From Actinernus sp. WN-2022 (taxonomy: Eukaryota > Cnidaria > Anthozoa > Actiniaria > Actinernidae): a stretch of 64,000 nucleotides of DNA. Location: assembly GCA_030867875.1 (NCBI GenBank), contig JAOWCC010001589.1:78701537-78765536 (forward strand), in the 5' to 3' direction. The position numbers were made by a program, and so were the translations under genes. Positions 32,809 through 43,029 of this stretch are shown here, piece by piece (position 1 is the stretch's first letter; each line of letters starts with the position of its first letter). The notes under the pieces were generated by a model. The model worked only from the letters and a program-made list of their open reading frames with translations. It made no database searches and had not been told where the DNA came from.

Positions 32809-33264
32809 GGGCACCCAACGAAGTTTTCGGTTAAAAACTGTTCGGGAGAGTAAGGTAGCCTAAAACTTTCGGATTTGAAAAAATTGTCCCTAGAAAATTG
32901 TTTTCTGAAATACTGGCTGAAAAAATTGTTTTCAATCCCTAGAAAATTATAGAAGAAAAGGGAGACTAAAAGGTTTTCCCTAAAATTTCGTAAGTCTACA
33001 TTTTCATTCCCTAAGAATTGCCTAAAGGAAAAAAGGGCTAGAAAATTCTTGTTTCCGTTCTAGACTACTAACAAATTCGTAGGACGGGAATATTTTGCCA
33101 TAGTATTTTCGGTTGACGCGATTTCCACCTAGAAAATCCGAACAGCTAATAGCTTTCTAGAATACGTCAAAAGACATAGTAGGCGCCTTAAAATAGCTAG
33201 ATAAGCTGCACGCCTGCAGACAACTGGTTTCAAACGAATTTCAAAAAGTACTCGTTGGGTGCCC
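32809..33264. mobile_element. MITE with GGGCACCCAACGA TIR
   Basis: GGGCACCCAACGA at the left is inverted as TCGTTGGGTGCCC at the right. The interior repeats CCCTAGAAAATT-type words. It is 456 bp and non-coding. Just upstream, near 32560-32640, a GGTTCAATCCC B-box-like word stands alone without an A box, so no tRNA or SINE is called. Confidence 0.6.
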
Positions 33265-33599
33265 TTGATGTACGAACTTACTGACTACTTAGCTATAATG
33301 CGCGCGCGCAGTAGAATCTGGGGGAGTTCGCGAGAAGTTCTCCGCGGCGGAGTAACAAATAAAGGAGGTAAGAGAACGAATCCTCATGTTCCATGATAAT
33401 TATTTAAAATCTATTTTTAGTTTCACAACACGATACGTTGTCAGTACGTTATTACTTTTTCACAGTTCCGAAGGTCATTCGAAAATAGCAGTACTGACGG
33501 GAGAATGAATGAGCCGACTAAAATGTCTTCGTGAACAATTTCGGATGGAGTTGATTTCAATGCTTTATATGTTCTTGAAGACTAGATGTTTTCCCATCG

Positions 33600-33785
33600 T
33601 TGCATACATGTACTTTTTTAACAAGCGACGAAATTCGAAGTAGTACGTATATAAAAAGGGGTAGAAAAACTTATAGTTCTTGTGAGACTCGTGACTGAGA
33701 ATAAAATATATTAAATTCAAATGGACTACAACACAGTATTAAATAAAGCAACGTTCGAGCTGTAGTTGTCACGGGAGGGGCAACC
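33600..33785 (+). repeat. Possible LTR-like segment (TATA and AATAAA signals)
   Basis: TATATAAAAAGG at about 33647 and AATAAAATATATT at about 33701 resemble an LTR promoter and poly-A signal, but neither end can be defined. Kept as a weak call. Confidence 0.25.
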
Positions 33786-34443
33786 TCTATAAAACATCAG
33801 TTTCCATAATAACTTAAAAGCATTCAATATCAGACAGCCGGCCCTTGACCTTGTATCCCAGGTCGAGCCTTTTATAAATATTCAAAAGCAATTTACATTT
33901 ACATTTTAATACCTTCAAACACAGCACACAGCTTTTGGAGTCCCTTCTTCTTCAGCCACTCACTCACAAAAGCGAAGTATCTAATATAAAAGTGTCCTCC
34001 ATGATTCGATCGAGGACGAGAACGGAACATGAATTCGAAATCAAGACAACTTGTTCAAATCCCCCCCACCCCTCCCATTCGGTGTCAAATTCCCCACCCA
34101 AAGACAGCTACCGATGTCAAATTCCCTACTCCCCGGGCACAAAAATGAGTCAAATGCCCGGGGGTTGCCCGGGGGAGGGGGGGGGGGGGGTGATGGTGAT
34201 GTTTCGAATTGATCGGTACAAAAGTGGCCCTGTATTCTGTAGTTTAGCCGAACTGAGTCTGCAAAGGAGCCAACAACAGCACCGGCACACGCTAAATAGG
34301 CTTGAATTTCATGAGTTGTTCGTGACGGTGATCAACTGCCAAGCAAACGAGCAGCCACGGTAGTTATATTCCTTGAAAAGAACTCTGTTGTTCGCATTCG
34401 GCTTCTGAGAATTGCAACTAATTTATGCATCGTGAAACGGCTA

Positions 34444-35176
34444 CCGTGTAGGATGAAAATTTTGCGGGAGTTTTATTTTGCGGATTGGCGGTTTTTCGTG
34501 TTTTGCGGGAACAATTTTTTGCTATTCGAGATGACTGAAATTTCTGCATTTTTGCGATTTCCTGTTCAATCATGAGCATACCTCACGATGGCTGGTCGAT
34601 TTTATCGGTACATGCAGAATAACCCCGCAATCATTGAAAATGGATATAAAAATTTTGGCATCACAGACGCCCTAGAAAATGGTGTTCCTTCGGATGATCC
34701 ATTTGTGCAGTAATCTAACGGTTGAATGTTTTAGACACGGCCATTACCCTCACAAGCGTTTTTTAGGAAGACTGTATAGGGGTTTGCATTTATACCGTAT
34801 GTCATTATAGACACAATCGGCACACAATCAGAAGCGCTAGCGGTTCTGCCGTATATTCACTTGCTTTAAGATGCCATTGCTGTACATACCACACACATTT
34901 GAACGGCAATGCAATGGTAGTTTTGTTTATTAGATAAAAACTATTTACTCAAAGTTCGGACTGTAGTTTCCTATTAAAAAGCAATGTTAATAGTTCTTAT
35001 TCGGTAATGCAAGTTTACATCGAAAAAGCAGAGTTGTTTATTTGACTGAAGGGAGTATATTTTTGCGGTGTATTATTTTGCGGGAGTTTATTTCTGCGGG
35101 AACTTATTTTTGCGGATAGAGGGCAATCCGCAAAATCCGCAAAAATTAAAACCCGCAAAATTTTCATGCTACACGG
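34444..35176. mobile_element. MITE with CCGTGTAG...TTTTGCGGG TIR, TA duplication, verified against an empty site
   Basis: CCGTGTAGGATGAAAATTTT at the left is inverted at 35154-35176 as AAAATTTTCATGCTACACGG, with TA on both sides (34442-34443, 35177-35178). The opposite arm of the host element, at about 29560-29572, carries the same flanks joined directly (GCAGATAGCCGTTTC). It therefore shows the unoccupied site and proves a TA target duplication. The interior repeats TTTTGCGG words. Confidence 0.9.
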
Positions 35177-35268
35177 TATCTGCTACGTCATCAGTATGGC
35201 ATTTTCTGCCTCACTTCCCAGACGCTGGTTTCCCATGCTACTCAGAAAGCGATGGAGTTTGAAAATAC

Positions 35269-35622
35269 CCCGGTGGGGGACTCCCCATAAAAATAGATGG
35301 GGGTGCTCGACGTGAGAAATGAAATTCACCCCTAAAAGATAGCAATATGGGCGTGGCTCACAAAAAAATTACCCCTAAAAGATAGCACTCCAAAAGACAA
35401 GAAAATGGCATTAATTGGATTTATTAGAGACTATATAAAGACATTACAACTTGTGGGGTCTCATGCTCGAGGATCCAGTGCTATTTTTTCTCGGCCACAA
35501 AAAAATTGGGTCTCGGAGACCCCTAAAAGATAGCAGACCTTTGGAAGACCCCTAAGAGATAGCACTGCTAACGATTTTAACCCCTAAAAGATAGGTCGAG
35601 CACCCCCGTCTATTTTTATGGG

Positions 35623-35654
<32 letters not shown>

Positions 35655-35660
35655 ACCGGG
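35269..35660. mobile_element. MITE with CCCGGTGGGGGACTCCCCAT TIR and AAAATAC duplication
   Basis: CCCGGTGGGGGACTCCCCAT and the adjoining AAAAATAGATGGGGGTGCTCGA are inverted at the right. AAAATAC occurs immediately outside both ends (35262-35268, 35661-35667). CCCCTAAAAGATAGC repeats at least four times inside. A run of about 26 C residues near the right end may be mis-sized in the assembly. Confidence 0.75.
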
Positions 35661-35667
35661 AAAATAC

Positions 35668-37560
35668 GCGGAGATGTCGACCCACACTTCAGACTTCGAT
35701 AAATATCCAGAGGTAGAGTGAGGAAAAAAAACGAGTAATACTTCTTCGGTTAAAGTGTCACAGACTCACAGCTAGCACCGGTCTCTACAGGTAAAATAAG
35801 AAGAGAGAAACCTCACCTAGCCGGGCGAATGGAACATGTTAAGTTATCGTTCTCAATAAATATATGTACACGTGCACCAGCCACCCTCTATTATTATATT
35901 TTGATAATTTTTAATGCACATGGGACTATTTTCACGTTGATCGTTATTTTTCATTTTACGAATAAGACTTGTGTACTTTGCACACCACTAATAATAAATT
36001 GGCACTAATTTTGAAAGTGCCATGACCATCGGCCATCATATTAAAGTTTTAATATGTGAATATTTTTTTTTATGTAAAATATATTATATATCATATGTAC
36101 TGAATCAAAGGGAAATATTTTGGGAGATCATGGGTGTTATGCAATGATATTTATCACTGTCAAATTTCTGGTATGAAATGAAGGTTTATTTATTAGTTAA
36201 TCTGGGATTTTCATGTGTGATTTTCTTAGTAATACCATGATCACCTCAGCTTTCTTCGTTTGTTCAGGGACATTTAAACTCTAAATTCCCTCATCAGCAT
36301 GGATACTTATTCTAATTTTCTCTCGTTGACATGCAAGAATGAAAATTAGAAAGGCATGCATGCTGATGAGGGTTATGGCAGGTCATTATAAAAAATAGTC
36401 CCTAGCAGAGTGCATGAATGCCTGTCAACCCTGTACCCTACCTATTTTATGGCTCAAGGAAGGTCTTCTCTTCATTTGTCAAACCCGCTTCTTCCATACA
36501 TTAGAGATAACTCTATGCGTGCTCCTGGAATATTTAGTCAACCACATATTACATTTTATTTTTACATTTTACTTGACATTTTATTTATTCTTCACAAAAT
36601 CAACACACTTGCAGGGTCCAGTTCAACCAATGGTGCTCAATCAAGCATAACAAAACGTTAAAAAAACTCAACTATGGTAACTTTAGTTTAGGCAGAGAAA
36701 AACTAAAGTCCTCTGAGATTAGTTTCATTAGTCAGTGATAATAGTAAATTACAAAGTAATAGCATGAAATTAGCTAGTGATTAAATTTCCCCTTGACCCG
36801 TGGGAGGATTTATGCAAATTCTCCCTAATCCCCCTCAGCCATAAATCCTCCCTCAGCTCTCGGGGGAAATTTGATAACTAATTTACCTTATGCCATGCCA
36901 TTACTTATAATAATAATATTTTGGAGTTTGGACTGATTTTACTTACCAGTAACCTGACTGTTAGGTCTATTTGATTTTATTAAACAGGGTTAAAAAAATC
37001 TGCTCTATCTGTGAATAAATTCAAATCAAGCTATCCTCCATAATTTCTGTGGCTTGGCTTGGGAAAGAAATAATATTAATTATAATAAATTGATAAAAAG
37101 GATGTAAATGATGCTGGAGTACCCATCCAGCTAGCAGCTACATGTAGGTTATAAAAAAAACATAGTTGCATCATTGCAATGATTATGGCAGAAGAAAATA
37201 TATTGTACAAAATGTTGTAATATACCAAAACAGACAACTGAGACAGTGTTGGGGTCTGGCAGTATTTATTAACATAATATAAATTATTATTACAATATAT
37301 TTTAACATGTTACAATTTATTGACATGATTGAAATATAATATTAATAGTGATACAAAAGCTGGATGATATATTGTTGGTATGGCTGCTCCCCTAAAGCAC
37401 GAGATAGTTGGTTTACAAAATAGTTACTACCGAGACATACAAGGCCTAACCCATTGGCTATATCCAGCCTGATGATAATTTTACAGTATTGCTCAACTAA
37501 AAGTAGGCTGTACCCTGCCAGACTCCAACCTGATCAGCTGATTCTGAATATCTAGATTAA
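35668..37560. other. Spacer with small palindromes, no supported gene
   Basis: CCCTCATCAGCATG at 36288 is inverted at about 36359-36372, and AAATTTCCCCTTGACCC near 36785 pairs loosely with GGGGGAAATTT near 36865; both look like MITE relics. Two overlapping frames at 36410-36661 differ only by register and carry no family motif. Confidence 0.4.
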
Positions 37561-37996
37561 GGGAGTGGTCATTAATTACTGGGGGGAGGGCCGCTAAATT
37601 TAGGGGGAGGGCTAAGATTTTTTGGGCTTCGATTTGGGGGAGGGTCACAATTGTTTCGGCGCCTGTTTTAACAATGAAACTTTTACAATATGTTTAGCCT
37701 ACTTTAATCGACCATTCAGCTCCACCTTGGAAATGTCCCTTAACCAGCAATCAGCACGTGCTGGATGCTGATAATGGGTAACGTTCGAGACCTCAAACAT
37801 TCTGCTTGATAACGAGGTTTTCAGGAGTAAAACAAAAGAAATACTTTCCTCTTTTGTTAAAAAAAGACGTCATTTTTTGATGTTTTGGGGAGGGCCAAGA
37901 TTATTTGGGCTGATGTTTTGGGGAGGGCCAACATTTTTGGGTCCTCGTTTTAGATATTTTACCAGCCCTCCCCCCCAGTAATTATTGACCGCTCCC
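37561..37996. mobile_element. PIF/Harbinger-like MITE, TIR GGGAGTGGTCA, duplication TAA
   Basis: GGGAGTGGTCATTAATTACT followed by GGGGGGAGGG is inverted at the right (ATTATTGACCGCTCCC), and TAA flanks both ends. A TAA duplication with GGG-starting termini is the PIF/Harbinger pattern. The interior repeats GGGGAGGGCCAA words. No transposase. Confidence 0.65.
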
Positions 37997-39129
37997 TAAT
38001 ATTCACTTCAATTATAAATTATGGAAATTAAAATAATTGTACAAAGTTAGCTAGCTAGGTGATTTAAAAACAATTCGGTAGTCATTGTTTCAATTTTTAT
38101 TGCCATTATTAGCACTGTCATCGACATCAATATTGTGTTGCATTAATACCATCACCAGTACCATTTCCATTGTCACTATCATCATTGTACATGGTCAAAT
38201 GACCCATATCTCGGTTTCTCTACAGGTAATTTTGGTCATGCAATTTCCAAGTAGCCATTTGTTGATAATGGCCCAACATTGCAAGTCAGTAATACTGTCA
38301 TTATCATCATCTTAACATACACTACCTGGTATACATATGATATATGTATCAGGAGCCATATTATGTATATATGATATAGTTACAGTACCAATGCAATGTT
38401 ATCAGCCATCCATGCAAGTGAACCATTGGTTCATTGATAATGCATTTTCTCAAATCCTCAATACAAACCTTCTAAAAACCTAACCCAAAATTTGCCAAAA
38501 ACCTTAACCATTTCCAACCCAAATCATTCCTAAAACGAGTACACCCAAGCTATAAAATTATGAAGGATTTTTCACAGGTTTTCAAGTGATCATTTGAAGT
38601 GGCAGGGTATACTGCAGTGAGGTTTCTCTCTTGTTTTTTTACGTGTAGAAAATGGACTTCTGCTATCTGTTAGTCTGGGGGAACCTGTAAGAAGTATTTT
38701 ATAATCAGCTGATATAGAAGCCTTAAATCCATGTTTTATACTATCATAAAACACTGGTCATTTGAGAACACTCGAGAAATGTTGAAAGCTTTAACATTTC
38801 TCTCATGTTCTCAAATGCCCATCGTGTTTTATGATAATATAAAACGTGGCTAAGGCTTCTTTATTCGCTAAATATTCATTAGTGCAATGAGTGTACATGT
38901 ACGACCATTAAATACCTCCATAACGTATACGTCTCGTTCGAATGCCGAACTAAATGAGCCGTTCTTCGCAGTATTGGCTGCTGCATGTTTATTACGAATT
39001 AAGTCCATACATTTCAATCAACACACTTCATCTCACCGTTTACTGATTTGTCACACGCTACTCTCTGCACTATCCAATCAATCAGGGACGAGGTTCAAAT
39101 TCTGAACCTCAAGTTCGCATGGAAATGAT
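37997..39129. other. Spacer with a palindromic MITE at about 38719-38860
   Basis: GAAGCCTTAAATCCATGTTT is loosely inverted at 38838-38860, with CATAAAACAC, CATTTGAGAACA and GAGAAATGTT pairing further in. No gene is supported; the 76-codon frame at 38085 is low complexity. Confidence 0.5.
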
Positions 39130-41750
39130 ATTCTCAACGGATAACACCAGAGACTCTTCTTGTTCTTCTGGTTCTTCTTTTCTTCCTCTCTCTTTCCTCA
39201 GTCTTCGCCTTTTATTTCTTCTAGCCTCCTGTGGAATCAAAGGTATCTTGAGCTATTGTAGGTCCTTTATGCTCCAACGGTGATTGCGACGTCTCATCGA
39301 CGTCTGGGCCTAATTATATAAAATTAAAGCAGGTGATAGGGTTCCATTAAAGCAGATCTGGCTGCTTCGACTGTCCTGTCGCAGGGCCGTTTCAATGTAT
39401 AGGTATTGAACCGCCCGCTCAAGGTAATTCTTGCCCGCCCGTAGTCTCACCGCTCTTTCCACCCCATCGCACTCCATGTGCCATTAGCTGCTCTACAATA
39501 GTTCCAACTTCCACTTGTATCAGTATTTGTCTTCGTCTCTGATGATTACTACATCTCCTTTGCTCACGGTGGAAGGAGAACCTTCAAACAGGCCATGCAG
39601 GCACTCTCTGGTCCATCTCTGACACATGACGTCTTTACAGATTCCGGCAGGTATTTCGCTCGTCTCCTGAGCTGTGGATTCTCTTCTTGATGAGGCCGGT
39701 TTTCCGGAAGGGAATTTTGCTGGGTATATGAGTATATATTAGGTAACTGCACATCCTCCTCTATGTATGAGAGTGGTCGATTGTTTAGAGCACCAGCAGG
39801 ACTTCCTTCAGCTCGCTAAAGGTCAGTTGCCTAGACGTGCTTCGGCCCTTGAATAAGCCCATGCACCATGCGCTCGAATTGTCCTCCCACGTACCAGAGA
39901 ACCCTGCTCCGATTGAACCGCCAAGAAATCCCATGGCGGTGAGGAAGTCATTCAACCTCTCATCGTTCCTCACTTGCTTGATCCATGCTGCAGCTCCAAC
40001 AAATATACGGTGGTTGTCAGAATATATTCTCTGGGGTCTGCCACGCCTTACTATCAGCTCTTTAACTGGCTTAGGAGAAACTTACGCGTTACCATGCTTT
40101 TTTTCAAGTTGAGGTACAGCGTCCTCGTTAAGCTGCAAGCGAATAAGGTGACATACACTTTCTCTTCTCGTTTGTGACTGGCACGGAACTTGATGGGTCC
40201 CGCGGCGTATAGTCCACACCCTCCTCGTGAAAGGGAATGGACCCCTCAGTTCGATCTCGTGACCGTAAACCTGGTGATGGGCTGGCAAGCGATGTTGCTT
40301 GAAACCTCTTGTATCCCGATATCGCTTGATGAGGCGCTTCGCGAGTCGCCTCAGGCGTGGAATCCAGTGCTGCTCTCGCGAGGCCCACTCCACCATGTAT
40401 ATCGGGGAGATAATAAAACCGGGTAATGTCCTTGTACCCCCTTCCATTAGGTAAGAAGTTCGTCGAACTTGTCTGCTTCTTGTTCGGTGGCGAGTTTGAA
40501 CAACTCCCGCACCGTTTTGGCTTCCGCCAAAGTTTCTCCGTTTGCGTTTGTGGTGACATCTGCGGATCCAAGAGCCATTCGGGGCTTTCCAGAGCTAGGT
40601 GACCAACAGTGAACTTGGTCCACCGGGGATCTTTCCATTGCTTCTCTGATGTTTAGTGTAGCTAGATTGGCGGCCATGTGGCCAGCTACCAGCTCCACCC
40701 ACGGCATGGTCAGGCCCTGTTTGGCCAATCGAGCTTTATCTGGCGCGAGCCCTTGCGTTAGCCCGTATATATAGGGTTGAGACACCATGATAAAGGCTGC
40801 TGCTGTCACGTCCTTTCCGCTAGCAGCAACAAGCTTTATTGTAGCCTTAGTTACAAATACATTTAGTGTAAATATATAAATATACATTAGTTAGGGTACA
40901 TGCTACCCGAAATAACCATAGGGGCTAAAACGACCGGGCAGCCAGCATCTCCGGACACGTGTAGATTGATGCTAGTGATAGGCTCTTGATATTGGACGAG
41001 TGCCCTTACAGTTGTAATTCGCTTAGGCAACTCCCTCTTCCTTCGGTTCCGCTATCTCGCAAGATCCATCGGCAGTTGTTCATCCCTCGCGGCTCTCACG
41101 TTCCAGGCATCTCTATACAACAACTTCATGCCACCAAGTCGTATATCTTCGCAATTTTAGCCAAAATCCTTCTTCTAGTTGTCTCAGCTTTCTTGGATGG
41201 AACGTTGTTTGTTCCATGTGAGACCAAGGATACCACAGTCTCCCCCTATGGGTACTCCCACCTGCTATATCGTGAAGGACTGGTCTCCTGCGCCCACTTC
41301 GGTTTCGGTGGATTCCAACGCAGGCACGTTGGAATGCCATTTATGCAACTCGAATTAAGGCGGTATCGGCAAAGATCTCTGTGGCTGCCACCTTCACTTC
41401 TCTAGCTTTGGATGTGGTGGTTGCTCCCGGTAATCAGATAGAGACTCTTGGATTCATTCGCGCACACTCTCCGAACACGTGGGGCGCCAGCTCTCCAAGA
41501 GCTGCTCGATTACCCCTCCCAGCACGTAGGGGGAAGGGGCCAGACCAAACAGCGCACTGATGAACCTTAACATTTCCACTTCCTTTGTGCATGTACACGC
41601 TCTTTAGCCATTGAGACGCGTCTCTCACTTGCACACGGATTCGAACTTGTAGGAAGGCCTTCTAGCTATCCCCGGTAATGGAATCTGGATTGAAACGCCG
41701 TCGTATCAGTACGTCCCATAGCTGGTTTTGTAGCGGTGTTTAGACTTTAC
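39130..41750 (-). pseudogene. BEL/Pao LTR-retrotransposon polyprotein remnant (RT, RNase H, integrase, DUF5641 region)
   Basis: Reading minus from 41634, broken frames follow the order of a BEL/Pao Pol. The RT C-terminal part includes LRFISALFGLAPSPYVLGGV and then RRILAKIARIYDL. An RNase H-like part has ASGKDVTAAAF, ARLAKQGLTMPWVELVAGHM and VDQVHCW. The integrase zinc/core region has WIPRLRRLAKRLIK and GYKRFQATSLASPSPGL..DRTEG (40082-40571). The integrase end has DNHRIFVGAAAWIKQVRNDE, QLTFSELKEVLL, NNRPLSYIEEDVQLP and RRRAKYLPESVKTSC (39564-40020). Frameshifts and stops make it non-functional. About 120 bp of LINE tail (40845-40960) is inserted in the RNase H region. No LTRs were found. Confidence 0.88.
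40845..40965 (-). mobile_element. Short LINE 3'-end insertion within the BEL/Pao remnant
   Basis: On minus the insert reads ...TTTTAGCCCCTATGGTTATT, then TCGGGTAGCATGTACCCTAA and CAATAAAGCTTG before the RNase H sequence resumes at TTGCTGCTAGCGG. The same order (AGCCCC, GGTTATTTC, TACCCTAA, ACAATAAA, TTG) ends the LINE at 8177-8773, so both come from one family and this copy is only its last 120 bp or so. Confidence 0.7.
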
Positions 41751-41849
41751 TTAGGGAAGGCGTGCCGACCCGGTCCGTGCAGAAGCATCATATACTATCC
41801 GTAATTTAGTACTCTCGGCCGTCTCGCGCACGACCCTTTGTGAGGAATA

Positions 41850-42640
41850 TAGAATTCCAGTCCTTCAATTTTATTTTTTATTAACAATATTTAAACAGAA
41901 ATGTCCAATTCAGCGAAGCTGGTTTAAATGGAAGTATACATTAGTTATATTATTTTGTTATACAGAGCTCTATTATAATGAGCTCTGTGTAACAAAATCA
42001 TATAACTAATGTAACACTGTAACATTAAATAGCAAAGCATAACATTACAGTAACAGTAACAATTATAATACAAATAGACATTCATTGAAACTACATAGGA
42101 AATATTGTACATATCAGTATTATCAGAAGTCCATAACTTCTGATATTATGCATTTAAAGAGGTAGGGTAGTGCTAACTACCGTTATAAAAATTATTTAGT
42201 CTCAGTTTTAAATTTGTTGAGATCAGATATATTTCTAAGACTAGCAGGTAGAGTGTTCCTGGTGTTTACGCCATTAAATCAATCACCTAATAGACAGGCA
42301 GGCGCTAAGCCATATAGACATTTATAGACTAATAGGCATTTTTGATACAGGCTTTACGAGATTGTAAGCAACTGATGGCATCTGAGGGTGAAATGTAGAT
42401 CAGAATAATGGACTTTACGTCCTTCAATCTGTTATTCCTATAGCATGTTTCTGTAGTTTGTCCAAGTAATTGTTATTACCCTGCCCACAGCTATCCCATA
42501 CGGATGAGCAGTAATCGAATAAGGGCAGGACCATGGTGTTGTAGAGTGTGATCTCTTGGAATGATTTTACGCGCTTTACATAGTATTCCCAGCCGTTGGG
42601 AGATTTTGTGTGCGATTAGGTCAATGTCATCATTCAACGG
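41850..42640 (-). pseudogene. LINE fragment, CR1/L2-like RT C-terminus and 3' UTR
   Basis: On minus, residues such as VKSFQEITLYNTMVLPLFDY, CSSVWDSCGQGNNNYLDKLQ and, after frame breaks, NTRNTLPASLRNISDLNKFK are typical of the thumb/C-terminal part of CR1-like non-LTR polymerases. Stops and frameshifts are frequent. It has inserted beside or into the 5' side of the BEL/Pao remnant. Confidence 0.75.
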
Positions 42641-43029
42641 TGCTTGGGGGCGCGCTCAACTACTCCTTCAGCTAGTACGTTGCTCTTGGATCACAGCATT
42701 GTATTCGTTGATGATCCGTCTTCGAATTCTCCAGTTTGCGTACAAGACCGTTCAGCCTAAGCAAACTTCCCTCCTTATTGGTTGGCAAGGGAGGGGGTGG
42801 GGAGGTCTCCTTCCATTCTGTCACGCGCTAGACACCGCACACTCGACTGCATTTCACGACAGTTTACGAATCCGAATACTCTACATGTACATGTCATGAA
42901 TCATTTATGATTGCTGCTAATTTTTAATAATGAATACCAAATAATTAATAATGATAACTTTATCAGTAAATTAAATATTTTTTACGGTTGCTAGTAAATC
43001 ATCTCGAGTAGCTGTTAATAAAACTTGGA

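Larger units (their letters stand above)
31783..34220. repeat. Inverted-repeat pair TGTACCGATCAATTCGAAAC about 2.4 kb apart
   Basis: TGTACCGATCAATTCGAAAC followed by ATCACCATC, poly-C and CCCCCGGGCATTTGA at the left is inverted at 34140-34220. Repeated TCAAAT(T/G)CCCC words lie beside both ends. This may be a separate element or the inner part of the TIR of the 29476-35241 element. Nothing between is a recognisable gene. Confidence 0.6.
29476..35241. mobile_element. 5.77-kb inverted-repeat element with 7-bp target duplication TCAGAAA, itself a nest of insertions
   Basis: The left terminus GTAGCCTGGGAAACCAGC pairs with the right terminus GCTGGTTTCCCATGCTAC. TCAGAAA flanks both (29469-29475, 35242-35248). 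The left arm (29476 to about 29720) pairs with the right arm (about 34240-34443 plus 35177-35241), which is split by a younger MITE. A further pairing block, CTACAGAATGCAGGGCCACTTT at about 30860, matches its inverse near 34230. No transposase is visible. The 7-bp duplication would suit a hAT-like mechanism if one base is lost, but this is not settled. Confidence 0.75.

Noticed and set aside
36410..36661. Two overlapping plus frames as a secreted or membrane peptide gene
   Set aside because: They are hydrophobic by AT-rich composition, differ only by register and show no splice or family support.
39785..40112. Separate small genes on both strands in the 39.5-41.6 kb region
   Set aside because: The minus-strand pieces assemble in order into a BEL/Pao polyprotein remnant; the plus-strand ones are shadows.
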